Source: Archangium violaceum Cb vi76 (lineage in GTDB: Bacteria; Myxococcota; Myxococcia; Myxococcales; Myxococcaceae). From it: DNA of 64,000 nucleotides. Under the pieces are notes generated by a model, which saw nothing but the letters and a program-made list of their open reading frames with translations, was not told the DNA's origin and made no database searches. Location of the stretch: positions 31-64,030 of the forward strand of contig NZ_JPMI01000129.1 in the NCBI RefSeq assembly GCF_000733295.1. The letters are read 5' to 3'. Positions 1-8,649 of this stretch are shown here, one piece after another (the stretch's first letter is position 1; every line of letters starts with the position of its first letter). The translations under genes and the position numbers were made by a program.

Positions 1-29
1 TCGTTCCCAGGGTGTCCGGGAGAGGAAGA

Positions 30-63
30 CCCTCACCCCGACCCTCTCCCAGGGGGAGAGGGG
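30..63. repeat. Intergenic GC-rich palindrome, copy 1
   Basis: A 9-bp perfect stem (CCCTCTCCC at 42-50, GGGAGAGGG at 54-62) follows a CCCTCACCCC leader. The same leader-plus-hairpin occurs at about 6643, 13669, 52361, 56650 (inverted) and 57129. This copy lies 4 bases beyond the stop codon of the minus-strand gene at 67-2286, so it could stop that transcript. It has no T-run, so intrinsic termination is an inference. Confidence 0.75.
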
Positions 64-66
64 ATG

Positions 67-2286
67 TCAGCAGTCGGGGTCCGCGTCGTCCGCGCGGCCG
101 TCCGCGTCGTCATCCGCGCCATTGGCGCAGCGGCCTGTCTCTCGGGGCACGTACTCGTTGATGTGCAGCGTGTAGCGGATGGGCGAGGCGGTCTCCGTGT
201 CGCTCATCCCATCCACCACCACCAGCACCCGCTGCCCCTTCTCCAGCACCAGCTTCACCACCGGCGCGCCCGTCTTCCCCGCCGTCCGGCTCGCCGAGCA
301 GCCCAGCTCCACTCCCCGGCACCCCGTCAGCACGTACAGCGCGTTGCCCTGGCCTCCGCCCACCGTGTCGAAGACGAACGTGCCCGCCTTCGGCGCCGTC
401 CACAGGTGCGCCCGGTCATGCTGCAGCAGCGCGCCGCATGTCCCCTGGAAGCCGTCTCCCGCCTGCGCCGTGTCCCCGGCGTACGTCACCGGCAGCGCGC
501 TCCCCAGGTCCGTGTCCGCGCACCCGCGCCCGTCACAGAAGGGCTCGCCCTGGCAGTCCGTGTCCGCGCAGTCCACCCACCGGTCCCCGTCGTTGTCCGC
601 CCCGTCGAAGCAGTGCCCCGCCTCGGTGGCCGCCAGCTCCTGGATGTGCAGCTCGAAGTCTCCCTTGCCGAAGCTCCCCGCGGTGGCGCCGTCCACCACC
701 ACCAGCACCCGCTGGCCCGCCTCCAGCGCCGCCGATACCCGCGCCCCTCCGCCGTAGCTGATGCCTCCCGTGGCGCACGCGAGCTCCTCGCCCCAGCAGT
801 CCTCCCGCTTCAGACACAGCAGCGTGTCCATCGCCGAGCGCGCCGTGTCGAAGGTGAAGGTGCCGCTCCTCGGCGCCGTCCACAGCAGGCCCCGGTCCGG
901 TATGCCCCCGCCTCCACACGAGGCCTGGTGGTCAGCGGTGGCCCACCGCGTGCTGCCCTTCAGCTTCACCGGCAGCGCGTTGCCCAGGTCCCGGTCCACG
1001 CACACCGGCGGGGGGCGATAGCACACGTTGGACACGCCTCCGACGCCACACGTCTCCCCGGCCGCGCAGGTGCCGCAGTCCAGCATCCCGCCGCACCCGT
1101 CCGGCACCGTGCCACAGTCCTTCCCCAGGAAGGCGCACGTGAAGGGCCGGCAGCCAGGCTCGGCGCAGACGTTGGGCACGCCGCCGCCACCGCACACCTT
1201 GCCCGCCGCGCAGGTGCCGCAGTCCAGCATCCCGCCGCACCCGTCCGGTACTCCGCCACACTCCTTGCCCAGCTCGGCGCACGTGGCCGGCACACAGCGC
1301 GCGCTGCCGCACACGTTGGCCACCCCGCCTCCGCCACACGTCTGTCCCGAGAAGCACTCGCCGCAGTCGAGCAGCCCTCCGCAGCCGTTGGAGAGGGTGC
1401 CGCAATTCTTCCCCTGCGCCGCGCACGTGGTGGGAATGCACGAGGCCGGGCCACACACGTTGGGGCCACCGCCTCCTCCGCACGTCTCGTCCTCCGGGCA
1501 GGTGCCACACTCCAGCACGCCCCCGCACCCGTCGGGAATGAAGCCGCAGTTCTTCCCCAGTCCCGAGCAGCTCAGGGGCGTACACGCCGGAATGCCGCAG
1601 ACGTTGGGCACGCCGTCGCCCCCGCACGCCGTGCCGTCCGGGCAGGTGCCGCACTCCAGCACGCCGCCACACCCGTCCGACAACGTGCCGCAGTTCTTCC
1701 CGAGCTCCGCGCAGGTGAAGGGCCGGCAGGTGGCCCGGCCACACTGGTTGGGGGCGCCGCCACCGCCGCACGTCTCCCCCTGGGGACAGGTGCCACAGTC
1801 GAGCGTTCCCCCGCACCCGTCCTGCACGCCGCCGCAGTTCTTCCCCAGGCTCGCGCAGGTGGCCGGAACGCAGGAGGCCTGGCCGCAGACGTTGGGCACG
1901 CCGCCACCGCCGCACGTCTCACCGCCCGCGCAGGTGCCGCATGCGAGCATGCCTCCGCACCCGTCCGGCATGCGGCCGCAGTTCTTCCGCGCGGACGCGC
2001 AGGTGGCCGGGGTGCAGGGCGCCGGGCCGCAGACGTTGGGCACGCCACCGCCGCCACACACCTCGTCCTCGGGGCAGGTGCCACAGCGCAGCACGCCGCC
2101 GCAGCCGTCGATGGCCGTGCCACACTCCAGGCCCTGCTGCTCGCACGTCAGGGCCTGACACCCGTTGCGCGTGAGGGTGCCGGGGTCCGCATCCGTCGTC
2201 TCCGTCCCACCGCACGCCAGCCACCCGCACGCCAGCCCCACCAGGGCCAGGGTCACCCACCCCGGCCCGCTCCCTCGCCCACCCAT
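67..2286 (-). CDS. Cys-rich repeat lipoprotein (tenebrin-like)
   Basis: The 739-residue product begins with a lipoprotein signal peptide (hydrophobic core about 11-25, lipobox LAC, Cys26) and is probably exported and lipidated. Residues 43 to about 426 are eight tandem units of about 48 residues with a constant cysteine spacing and the cores DGCGG, CGTC and CGGGG. The C-terminal third holds two similar modules that share LWTAP, TFxFDT and the strand RVLVVVDG; they look like beta-sandwich adhesion or PPC-type domains, separated by an acidic, Asp-rich, possibly calcium-binding stretch (HCFDGADNDGD). Myxobacteria carry many such surface proteins of unknown function. The start was chosen because it places the signal peptide at the N-terminus. 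The open frame continues far upstream through the next gene on the other strand, which I regard as a high-GC artefact. Confidence 0.85.
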   Translation of the reverse strand: MGGRGSGPGWVTLALVGLACGWLACGGTETTDADPGTLTRNGCQALTCEQQGLECGTAIDGCGGVLRCGTCPEDEVCGGGGVPNVCGPAPCTPATCASARKNCGRMPDGCGGMLACGTCAGGETCGGGGVPNVCGQASCVPATCASLGKNCGGVQDGCGGTLDCGTCPQGETCGGGGAPNQCGRATCRPFTCAELGKNCGTLSDGCGGVLECGTCPDGTACGGDGVPNVCGIPACTPLSCSGLGKNCGFIPDGCGGVLECGTCPEDETCGGGGGPNVCGPASCIPTTCAAQGKNCGTLSNGCGGLLDCGECFSGQTCGGGGVANVCGSARCVPATCAELGKECGGVPDGCGGMLDCGTCAAGKVCGGGGVPNVCAEPGCRPFTCAFLGKDCGTVPDGCGGMLDCGTCAAGETCGVGGVSNVCYRPPPVCVDRDLGNALPVKLKGSTRWATADHQASCGGGGIPDRGLLWTAPRSGTFTFDTARSAMDTLLCLKREDCWGEELACATGGISYGGGARVSAALEAGQRVLVVVDGATAGSFGKGDFELHIQELAATEAGHCFDGADNDGDRWVDCADTDCQGEPFCDGRGCADTDLGSALPVTYAGDTAQAGDGFQGTCGALLQHDRAHLWTAPKAGTFVFDTVGGGQGNALYVLTGCRGVELGCSASRTAGKTGAPVVKLVLEKGQRVLVVVDGMSDTETASPIRYTLHINEYVPRETGRCANGADDDADGRADDADPDC
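1009..2160 (-). repeat. Eight tandem ~144-bp coding repeats
   Basis: The eight Cys-rich units of the lipoprotein gene appear as direct DNA repeats of 144 bp (48 codons) with little length variation, so unequal crossing-over could change their number. They are translated in a single frame with conserved Cys and Gly codons, so they are coding repeats and not a CRISPR array. Confidence 0.85.
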
Positions 2287-2475
2287 GCCCCGCCCTCCAC
2301 CCGGCCTCCGAGTGGCCCTGGGGGCACAACCTGGGGTGGCGCCCCTGGGGACGGAAGGGGCCCCGGGGCGCGAGCCGCCCGGTGTTGAACGCATGAGGCT
2401 GTCCCCGGGGACAGGGGAGGTGCCCGGTTTCCGACGCCACGTTGCCCGGAAGCCCTGATTCCCACACATGCGTGT

Positions 2476-4803
2476 GTGCGCCACTTTGTAGTGGCTGGCC
2501 AGCGGGGGTGGGGGAGGAGCTTGAGGCGTCCCTGGACTTTCACGAGGCGCATCGCCGTGGGGTTCTCCGCCTCGCTGGCGGTCGCCCTGGCCATCGCCGC
2601 CATCACCGCGCTCGCCCTCGGCTCGGTATTGACTGGCGGCGAGCACGTCTCCGAGCGGGGCCTCCGGCATCGCCTGGCGGTGGAGCAGTTGCGCCGGGCC
2701 TTCAGCGACAAGCTCGCCAGCCAACATGCCCATGAGGCCACGGGGGAGCCGTCCCACCAGGAGGAGGCGCGGCAGGCCCGGCTCCAGTTCCAGGCGCTGT
2801 TGCGGCTGTTGCGCTCGCAGGAGGAGCACCAGCAGGAGCGGGGTCTGCTGGACGGGCTGGAGCAGGCCGAGCGGGCGCACGAGGAGGCCACCCGGGTGCT
2901 GGGGGAGGCGCGGAGCCGGGGCCTCTCGGAGCAGGAGCTGGCGGTGCTGAGCGGCGGGCGGGAAGAGGCCCGCCACCAGGCGTACGAGGCGTTGGACTGG
3001 CTGGCCTGGTACACCGAGGCCACCTTCAACGAGCAGGCCATCCGGGCGGACCAGGCGGAGCGTCGCGCCTTCTGGCTCATCATCCTGGTGGCCACGCTGG
3101 GGCTGCTGGTGGCCATGGGCCTGGCCTGGGTGCTCACCCGCGCGCTGTGGCCGCTGCACCACGAGGCCCGGGCCAGCGAGGCGCGCTTCCGGCTGCTGGT
3201 GGAGGGGGTGAAGGACTATGCCCTCTACATGTTGGATCCAAAGGGCCGGGTGGTGAGCTGGAATCCCGGCGCCGAGCGCATCCATGGCTGGCGGGCCGAG
3301 GAAGTCATCGGCCGCACGGGGGACGTCTTCTACACGCCGGAGGCGCGCGCCGCGGGCCAGCCGCGCGGGGACATGGAGCGGGCGGCGCGCGAGGGGCGGC
3401 TGGAGTGGGAGGCCCCGGGGTTGCGCAAGGACGGCTCGCGCTTCTGGGCCGAGTCGCTCCTCACCGCGCTGCGGAGCGCGGACGGACGGCTCGAGGGCTT
3501 CGCGGTGCTCACGCGCGACAGCTCCGAGCGCAAGCGGCTGGAGCGCGCCCAGCACCTCTTCGTCGAGGCCGAGCGGCTCTTCCTCACCGAGAAGGATCCG
3601 GACCAGGCGGTGGCGGAGCTGGCGCGGCTGCTGGTGCCGGAGGTGGCGGATGGGTGCCTGCTCTTCCTGCTCTCTCCCGAGGGCGAGCTGGTGCCGCGTG
3701 CCGTCACCCACGTGTCGCCGCAGAAGGAGCGCCTCCTCTGGGAGCTCATCCGTCTGAGCGGGGGGCCGAGACGGGGCCGGCCGCATGGGGCGTGGCAGGT
3801 GCTGCTCTCGGGGAGGACGGAGCGCATCCTGGAGATGTCGCGGGAGTTCCTGGAGGAAGCGTCGGCGGAGGATCCGGTGTACCTGGAGCGCATGCGGGAG
3901 CTGGAGGGGGCCTCGCTGCTGTTGGTGCCGCTGCGCGCGATGGGGCACTCGGTGGGGGTGTTGATGCTGGTGTCGCACCGGCCGGAGCGGCGCTTCACGG
4001 AGACGGACCAGGTCTTCGTCGAGGAGCTGGCGGGCCGGACGGCGCTGTCGCTGGAGAACGCGCGGCTGTTGCGCGAGGCGCAGGCGGCGTTGGAGTTGAT
4101 TGGCGTGGCGGCGCATGACCTGGGCAATCCGTTGCAGGCGTTGCAGTTGATGCTGGGCAAGCTGCGGCGGCAGCCGCCGTCGGAGCACGAGAAGTTGCGC
4201 GAGGTGCTCACCGCGGCGGTGCGGCACACGCAGCGGCTGGGGCGGCTGCTGCACAACCTGTTGGACCTGTCACGGCTGTCCTCGGGGAGGATGGAGCTGG
4301 AGGTGGGGGAGGTGGACCTGGCGGAGCTGGCGCGGGAGGCGGTGGAGCGGCACGCCGAGCAGGCGGCGGAGGCGGGCAGCCGGGTGGTGCTGGACGTGGC
4401 GCCGGGGGTGGTGGGGCGGTGGGACCGGCTGCGGCTGGAGCGGGTGCTGACGAACCTGCTGTCCAACGCCTTCAAGCACGGCAAGGGCCAGCCCATCGAG
4501 CTGCGCGTGGAGCGCACGGACGGCCACGGGCGGCTGAGCGTGAGGGACCATGGGCCGGGGATTCCCGAGGCGCAGCAGCGCACCATCTTCGAGCGCTTCA
4601 AGAAGGCGCCGGCCCAGGGGGAGAAGAAGGAGGGCTTCGGGCTGGGCCTCTACATCGTCCGGCAGTTGGTGGAGGCGCACGGGGGCAGCGTCCTCGTGGA
4701 GAGCCGGGAGGGCGAGGGCGCAACGTTCACCGTCGAACTTCCGTTGGGGGCGGCGAGCCGGGAAGTGGACGCCAGCGCACAGCCTCCGGGGATGGTGCAT
4801 TAA
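2476..4803 (+). CDS. Membrane sensor histidine kinase (PAS-GAF-HisKA-HATPase)
   Basis: The 775-residue product is a complete transmitter. It has a first membrane helix at about 26-48, a helical extracytoplasmic region, a second helix at about 197-218, a PAS domain (about 233-350), a GAF domain (about 358-530), a HisKA dimerisation helix with the phospho-acceptor His547 in AAHDLGNP, and a HATPase domain with N box NLLSNAFKH, G1 DHGPGIP, F box FERF and G2 GFGLGLYI. The HDLGNP form of the H box is common in myxobacterial kinases. The gene 57 bp downstream encodes a receiver-like protein and is a possible partner. The start is uncertain: GTG at 2476 is used, while TTG at 2521 sits just behind a GGAGG at 2513-2517, which is rather close. 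Confidence 0.9.
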   Translation: MRHFVVAGQRGWGRSLRRPWTFTRRIAVGFSASLAVALAIAAITALALGSVLTGGEHVSERGLRHRLAVEQLRRAFSDKLASQHAHEATGEPSHQEEARQARLQFQALLRLLRSQEEHQQERGLLDGLEQAERAHEEATRVLGEARSRGLSEQELAVLSGGREEARHQAYEALDWLAWYTEATFNEQAIRADQAERRAFWLIILVATLGLLVAMGLAWVLTRALWPLHHEARASEARFRLLVEGVKDYALYMLDPKGRVVSWNPGAERIHGWRAEEVIGRTGDVFYTPEARAAGQPRGDMERAAREGRLEWEAPGLRKDGSRFWAESLLTALRSADGRLEGFAVLTRDSSERKRLERAQHLFVEAERLFLTEKDPDQAVAELARLLVPEVADGCLLFLLSPEGELVPRAVTHVSPQKERLLWELIRLSGGPRRGRPHGAWQVLLSGRTERILEMSREFLEEASAEDPVYLERMRELEGASLLLVPLRAMGHSVGVLMLVSHRPERRFTETDQVFVEELAGRTALSLENARLLREAQAALELIGVAAHDLGNPLQALQLMLGKLRRQPPSEHEKLREVLTAAVRHTQRLGRLLHNLLDLSRLSSGRMELEVGEVDLAELAREAVERHAEQAAEAGSRVVLDVAPGVVGRWDRLRLERVLTNLLSNAFKHGKGQPIELRVERTDGHGRLSVRDHGPGIPEAQQRTIFERFKKAPAQGEKKEGFGLGLYIVRQLVEAHGGSVLVESREGEGATFTVELPLGAASREVDASAQPPGMVH

Positions 4804-4860
4804 TCGGATTGAGCGGGGTAAGGGGTTGGTTCACCGTGGGGACGTTCACGAGGTGAGTCC

Positions 4861-5610
4861 ATGGTGAAATTGGCCCTGCTGGGAGAGTCCTATCCGGCGC
4901 AGCTGCGGGAGAATCCGCAGGCGCTGCGGGACGTGGAAGTGGTGTGGTCCGGGAACTCGGTGGAGGCCTTCCGGGAGGAGGTTCCGAGGGCGCGGCCGGA
5001 CGTGCTGGCGTTGGACTTCCTGGAGCTGAACGGGGTGCAGACGGGGGTGGTGCCAGCGCTGCTGGAGGACAGTGGGGCGAGGCACGCCATCGTCACGTAC
5101 CGCTTCGCGCGGCGCGGGGTGCTGCAACAGTACCCGGCGGGCAAGGTGCGGCTGTTGCAGGGCCCCATCTCGCTGTCGTTGCTGCGCGCGCACGTGCACC
5201 TGGCGGTGCTGGACGACATGCTGCAGCCCCAGCCGGTGAAGGCGATGGTGCCCGCGGCGGCTCCGGCGGCTCCCACGGCTTCGGCCTCGACTCCGGCGCT
5301 GCAACCAGGCGCGCCAGGCGCGGTGTCCACGGTGACGGTGCCGGCCACGCCGAAGGCTCCGCTCTATTCACCGGAGCAGCTGGGCGTGCTGCTGGAGGTC
5401 TCCAGCGCCGTGCAGTGCGAGTGCCCCAACCACCTGTCGCAGATCGTCAGCAGCCTGCAGGCCTTCGAGGAGTACTCGAAGCACTGCGAGAACCGGAACG
5501 AGGCGGACCGGCAGGTGCACGCGCTGCTCTACCGGTACACGGCGGCGGCGCGCGCGGTGATGGAGGAGGCGCTCACCGCGCTGGTGAAGCACGAGAACAT
5601 CAAGCTGTAG
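4861..5610 (+). CDS. Receiver-like protein with alpha-helical C-terminal domain
   Basis: The 249-residue protein has an N-terminal half that folds plausibly as a CheY-like receiver: MVKLALLGE as beta1 and DVLALDFLEL with an Asp in the place of the phospho-acceptor. A Pro/Ala-rich linker (about 125-165) leads to a helical domain (about 170-249) with clustered acidic and aromatic residues and the segment QCECPNHLSQIV. No DNA-binding helix-turn-helix is visible. It follows the histidine kinase on the same strand after 57 bp and may be its output partner. The receiver assignment is weak because the acidic pocket near the N-terminus is poorly conserved. No function is claimed for the C-terminal domain. 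Confidence 0.7.
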   Translation: MVKLALLGESYPAQLRENPQALRDVEVVWSGNSVEAFREEVPRARPDVLALDFLELNGVQTGVVPALLEDSGARHAIVTYRFARRGVLQQYPAGKVRLLQGPISLSLLRAHVHLAVLDDMLQPQPVKAMVPAAAPAAPTASASTPALQPGAPGAVSTVTVPATPKAPLYSPEQLGVLLEVSSAVQCECPNHLSQIVSSLQAFEEYSKHCENRNEADRQVHALLYRYTAAARAVMEEALTALVKHENIKL

Positions 5611-5632
5611 CCCCGCGGCTCACACCGTGGGG
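5611..5632. terminator. Possible bidirectional hairpin between convergent genes
   Basis: CCCCGCGG (5611-5618) can pair with CCGTGGGG (5625-5632) with one G:T pair and a 6-base loop. It bridges the 3' ends of the convergent genes ending at 5610 and 5620, which are only 9 bp apart. There is no T-tract. Confidence 0.35.
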
Positions 5633-6534
5633 ATGTTCGGCAGCGGCGGCTCGGGGAGCTGCACCTTCGGCTCCTCCACCCCGCGTGCCGGGGCGCGCGA
5701 CTCCTCTTCCAGACGCTCGAACTCCACCGCGTCGTGAGCGCAGAAGACGCGCACGTCCCGGCCGTGCAGGCGCACCAGCTCGCGCAGCCGCTCCTGGTTG
5801 AGCTTCCGCAGCCGTCCGTCCTTCTGCATCAGCTCCTGGTAGGCCAGCAGGCCCGGCGTGCACCGGGGGTGGTGCGGGTCCATCTCCTCGTGGAAGAAGT
5901 ACGCGTCCCCCGCGTGCAGCAGCCACCCGTCGGACTGCCGCACCGCCACGCCCGTGTGCCCCAGCGTGTGCCCCACCAGCGGCACCATGAGGAGCTCCGG
6001 CGGCAGGCCCGCCAGCTCACGCACGCACTCGAAGCCGAACCAGCGCTCGCCCCCGAAGGGCATGGGGTACGTCACCCAGTGCGGCTGCGTGCTCCACTGC
6101 CTCGGCCGGAAGCGCCGGCGATCCAGCCACGTCGCCTGCGCCACCGCCGCCTCCGCCTCGGCCGCCATCACGTGCACCCGCGCCGCCGGGAAGTCGTCCA
6201 GCCCTCCCGCATGGTCGAAGTCCAGGTGCGTCAGCACGATGTGCCGCACGTCCCCGGCGTCGAAGCCCAGGCGCTCGATTTGACGGATCGCCGTCATCTC
6301 CTCGTTGAAGCTCGGGCGGTTGAGCGTGAGGAAGAAGGGGCTCAGCCGGGGCCGCGGGTTGCGCACGTCCTCCAGCCCGAAGCCCGTGTCCACCAGCACC
6401 AGCCCCTGCTCCGTCTCCACCAGCAGGGTGTGGCACACCAGTGCCGCCGGGGTGCCCTTGGGCCTCCGGCGCCCATCCATCAGGCGTCCGCCCGGTGGGC
6501 ACATGGTGATGCAATTCAGATGGTGGACGCGCAT
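5620..6534 (-). CDS. MBL-fold metallo-hydrolase (lactonase-like)
   Basis: The 304-residue product is a metallo-beta-lactamase-fold hydrolase. It has the zinc signature THLDFDHAG (His103, Asp107, His108), a later HTLGHTG histidine segment and LHAGDAYF carrying the bridging Asp. Overall order and size resemble the AHL-lactonase/AttM branch, but substrate cannot be read from sequence. The ATG at 6534 is chosen because AGGGGGAG lies about 8 bases upstream and the N-terminus MRVHHLNC is typical of this branch. There is no signal peptide, so it is probably cytoplasmic. It converges on the receiver-like gene with a 9-bp gap. Confidence 0.85.
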   Translation of the reverse strand: MRVHHLNCITMCPPGGRLMDGRRRPKGTPAALVCHTLLVETEQGLVLVDTGFGLEDVRNPRPRLSPFFLTLNRPSFNEEMTAIRQIERLGFDAGDVRHIVLTHLDFDHAGGLDDFPAARVHVMAAEAEAAVAQATWLDRRRFRPRQWSTQPHWVTYPMPFGGERWFGFECVRELAGLPPELLMVPLVGHTLGHTGVAVRQSDGWLLHAGDAYFFHEEMDPHHPRCTPGLLAYQELMQKDGRLRKLNQERLRELVRLHGRDVRVFCAHDAVEFERLEEESRAPARGVEEPKVQLPEPPLPNIPTV

Positions 6535-6642
6535 TCCCTGGCTCCCCCTTCGGCGTGGTTCGCCGCAAAGGTGGGGTGTGTCCTGGAGGCGGACCACCGG
6601 CCCCAGGGGCGCGCTTGCTCGTACGGCCGTCACGGAGGAATG

Positions 6643-6683
6643 ACCCTCACTCCCGCCCTCTCCCAGAGGGAGAGGGCGGGAGT
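6643..6683. repeat. Intergenic palindrome, copy 2 (16-bp perfect stem)
   Basis: ACTCCCGCCCTCTCCC (6649-6664) pairs perfectly with 6668-6683 across an AGA loop. This is the longest stem of the family in the window. It lies immediately upstream of the first codons of a truncated site-2 protease gene, exactly where the homologous part of that gene begins. Confidence 0.8.
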
Positions 6684-6685
6684 GC

Positions 6686-7075
6686 ATGGCCGCCTGCTCT
6701 CCGCACGGGCGTGTTCACTCCAACCTCGTCCTGGCCGCCTCGAGCGCGCTCGTCTTCGGCCTCACGTGGCGTCTGGCTCCGGGCTACCTCCCCGCCAACC
6801 CCGGGCTCGAGTACTTCCTGAAGATCATGATGGTGGCCAACGTGGGCCTGGCCCTCTTCAACCTGCTGCCCGTGCCTCCGCTCGATGGCAGCCGGGTCGT
6901 CGAGGGGCTCCTTCCCCAGAAGCTCCTCGGCTCCTGGCAGCGGGTGCTCGCGCTCGGGCCGCTGTTGCTGATCGCCGTCGTCTTCTTCGGCGCCCGGCTC
7001 ATCTCCGGGCCCACGCACTACGTCATCGGGCTGCTGGAGCGGTTCATCCTCGGCGTGGCGCTCATCGGGACGTAG
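6686..7075 (+). pseudogene. Site-2 protease (M50) C-terminal remnant
   Basis: The 129-residue frame matches only the back half of an M50/site-2 protease. It has membrane helices SNLVLAASSALVF and IMMVANVGLALFNL followed by NLLPVPPLDGSRVV, the Asn-Pro-Asp-Gly region that carries the third zinc ligand, then two more helices. The N-terminal part with the HExxH zinc-binding motif is absent, and upstream sequence is the divergent promoter region of the MBL gene plus palindrome copy 2. The first dozen residues (about 6686-6715) look like read-through of non-homologous DNA. I infer a 5' deletion or a palindrome insertion; a catalytically active protease cannot be made from this frame. Confidence 0.75.
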
Positions 7076-7108
7076 CCTCTCCGGGGCGCGCGCGGTAGGG
7101 TCCCGCGC

Positions 7109-7642
7109 ATGCGTCCCTGGTTGCTCCTCTCCGCCGCGCTCATCCCGGGTGTCGCGGCGGCCGGACACGATGTGTCCCTCGGCGTCACCGCCGTCACCCT
7201 CACCAACGGCGGTGTCTACAACGTCACCACTCCCCGGTTCGGCCTCGAAGCCGCCTATGCGTACGAGCTCGACAACTGGCGCTTCGGCGGCGGGTTGCGC
7301 TGGGCTCCCTCGGGCCAGGGCAACCTCCCGGTCGAGGTGTATGCCCGCGCCCTGCTCACCACGCGGTTGGGCCGGTGGCGGCCCGCCGTGGGCCCCGAGC
7401 TGGGGGTGAGCGGCCTGCCCATCATCCTCCCTCCCGAGGGTGGCTTCCCCGATGACCTCTCGCGCAAGCAGGCCATGCAGCTCGGGCCCGCGTACGTGGC
7501 CGTGCATGCCGCGCCCCTGCGCTTCGACTTCAGCCGCTTCACCGTGAGCGCCCTGGAGGTGCAGTGGGGCACCACGCTCAACCAGCCCGGCGCCACGCTG
7601 CGGCTGCAAGTCGGTCTCGTGCACCTGGGGGTGACGCTGTGA
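7109..7642 (+). CDS. Secreted beta-rich protein, function unknown
   Basis: The 177-residue product has a clear signal peptide (MRPWLLLSAALIPGVAAA) and a body of alternating hydrophobic strands with Gly and aromatic residues, ending in VGLVHLGVTL. That pattern suggests a small outer-membrane barrel or beta-sandwich. It is the first gene of a tightly overlapping three-gene unit; its stop overlaps the next start by 4 bp (GTGA). The third gene of the unit has a similar size and beta pattern. I do not recognise a named family. Confidence 0.8.
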   Translation: MRPWLLLSAALIPGVAAAGHDVSLGVTAVTLTNGGVYNVTTPRFGLEAAYAYELDNWRFGGGLRWAPSGQGNLPVEVYARALLTTRLGRWRPAVGPELGVSGLPIILPPEGGFPDDLSRKQAMQLGPAYVAVHAAPLRFDFSRFTVSALEVQWGTTLNQPGATLRLQVGLVHLGVTL

Positions 7643-8649
7643 GGACCCTGTCCGCGTTGCTGCTGCTCGCCGTGAGCTCCTGTGCCTCGCGGCCCTCCAT
7701 CGAGGACACCGATGTCTCGCGCGCCGGAGACTTCTCCGCGGGCGTGCTGAAGTCCAACCTGGTGTCGGACGTGGCGGCGCTCGTCGAGGCCCATGACAGC
7801 GACACGCCGCTCGACTGCGCCCTCTTCGACACCTCGGTGATCGACACCAATCGCCGGCCGGTGTGCCACGTCACCCGCGAGAAGGCCCGCCAGCTCGTGC
7901 GGGAGCGTTTCGAGGCCCTCGGCTACACCGTCAGCACGCACGAGACGGAGGATGAGCGCTTCCCCACCATCAACGTCATCGCCGAGATTCCGGGGGTCGA
8001 GCACCCGGACGAGGTGGTGGTGGTGGGTGCGCACTACGACGCGTACTACTCGGGCGCGGATGACAACAGCTCGGGGGTGTCGGCCATGCTGGAGATGGCG
8101 CGGCTGGCCGCGGGCAAGCGCTTCGCGCGCACGGTGCGCTTCGTGGGGTTCGATCTGGAGGAGCTGGGGCTGGTGGGCAGTACGCGGTATGTGCAGAACC
8201 GCCCGGGAGAGGAGATCGTCGCGTCGATCATCTTCGACTGCATCGGCTACCGGGATGCGACCCCCGGAGCGCAGCAGGGCCTGCCCGGGCTGCCCCTGCC
8301 CGCCACGGGAGACTTCCTGGCCGGAGTGGCCAACGAGCAGTCCCGTCCCCGGCTGGAGGAGCTGTATGCGCTCTCCTCGCGGCTGGGCTACGAGGGCTTC
8401 ATGAAGGGCGTGGTGGCGCCGAAGGACGGCTCCGGGCCGGCCTCGGGCAACCTGATGCGCAGCGACCACGCGCCCTTCTGGATGGCGGGGCAGAGCGCGC
8501 TCTTCCTCACCGACACCGCCAACTTCCGCAATCCGAACTACCACAAGGCGAGCGACGTGCCGTCCACGCTCGACTACGACTTCCTTTCCGATGTCACCCG
8601 GCTGTCCGCCGCCGGTCTCTCCTTCTGGGCCGAGGGTCCCCTTCCATGA
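7639..8649 (+). CDS. M28-family zinc peptidase lipoprotein
   Basis: The 336-residue protein starts at a GTG that overlaps the previous stop (GTGA) and gives a lipoprotein signal peptide with Cys15 (AVSSC). The M28 aminopeptidase core is complete: GAHYDAYYSGADDNSSG (His132, Asp141 as zinc ligands, Asp134 supporting), the catalytic Glu pair in FDLEELGL (174-175), IIFDCIGYRD with Asp200, and a late SDHAPF histidine. It should hydrolyse peptides or aminoacyl groups in the periplasm or at the cell surface. It is translationally coupled to both neighbours, so the three products probably act together. Confidence 0.9.
   Translation: MRTLSALLLLAVSSCASRPSIEDTDVSRAGDFSAGVLKSNLVSDVAALVEAHDSDTPLDCALFDTSVIDTNRRPVCHVTREKARQLVRERFEALGYTVSTHETEDERFPTINVIAEIPGVEHPDEVVVVGAHYDAYYSGADDNSSGVSAMLEMARLAAGKRFARTVRFVGFDLEELGLVGSTRYVQNRPGEEIVASIIFDCIGYRDATPGAQQGLPGLPLPATGDFLAGVANEQSRPRLEELYALSSRLGYEGFMKGVVAPKDGSGPASGNLMRSDHAPFWMAGQSALFLTDTANFRNPNYHKASDVPSTLDYDFLSDVTRLSAAGLSFWAEGPLP

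Noticed and set aside
1009-2160. CRISPR array
   Set aside because: The 144-bp repeats are continuous, contain no unique spacers, and are translated in one frame with a constant Cys pattern. No cas genes are present.
67-4254. 1395-codon minus-strand open frame extending the Cys-repeat gene through the histidine kinase region
   Set aside because: Only residues from 2286 downward look like protein with a signal peptide; the part opposite 2476-4803 is low-complexity Arg/Pro/Gln sequence antisense to a well-supported kinase.
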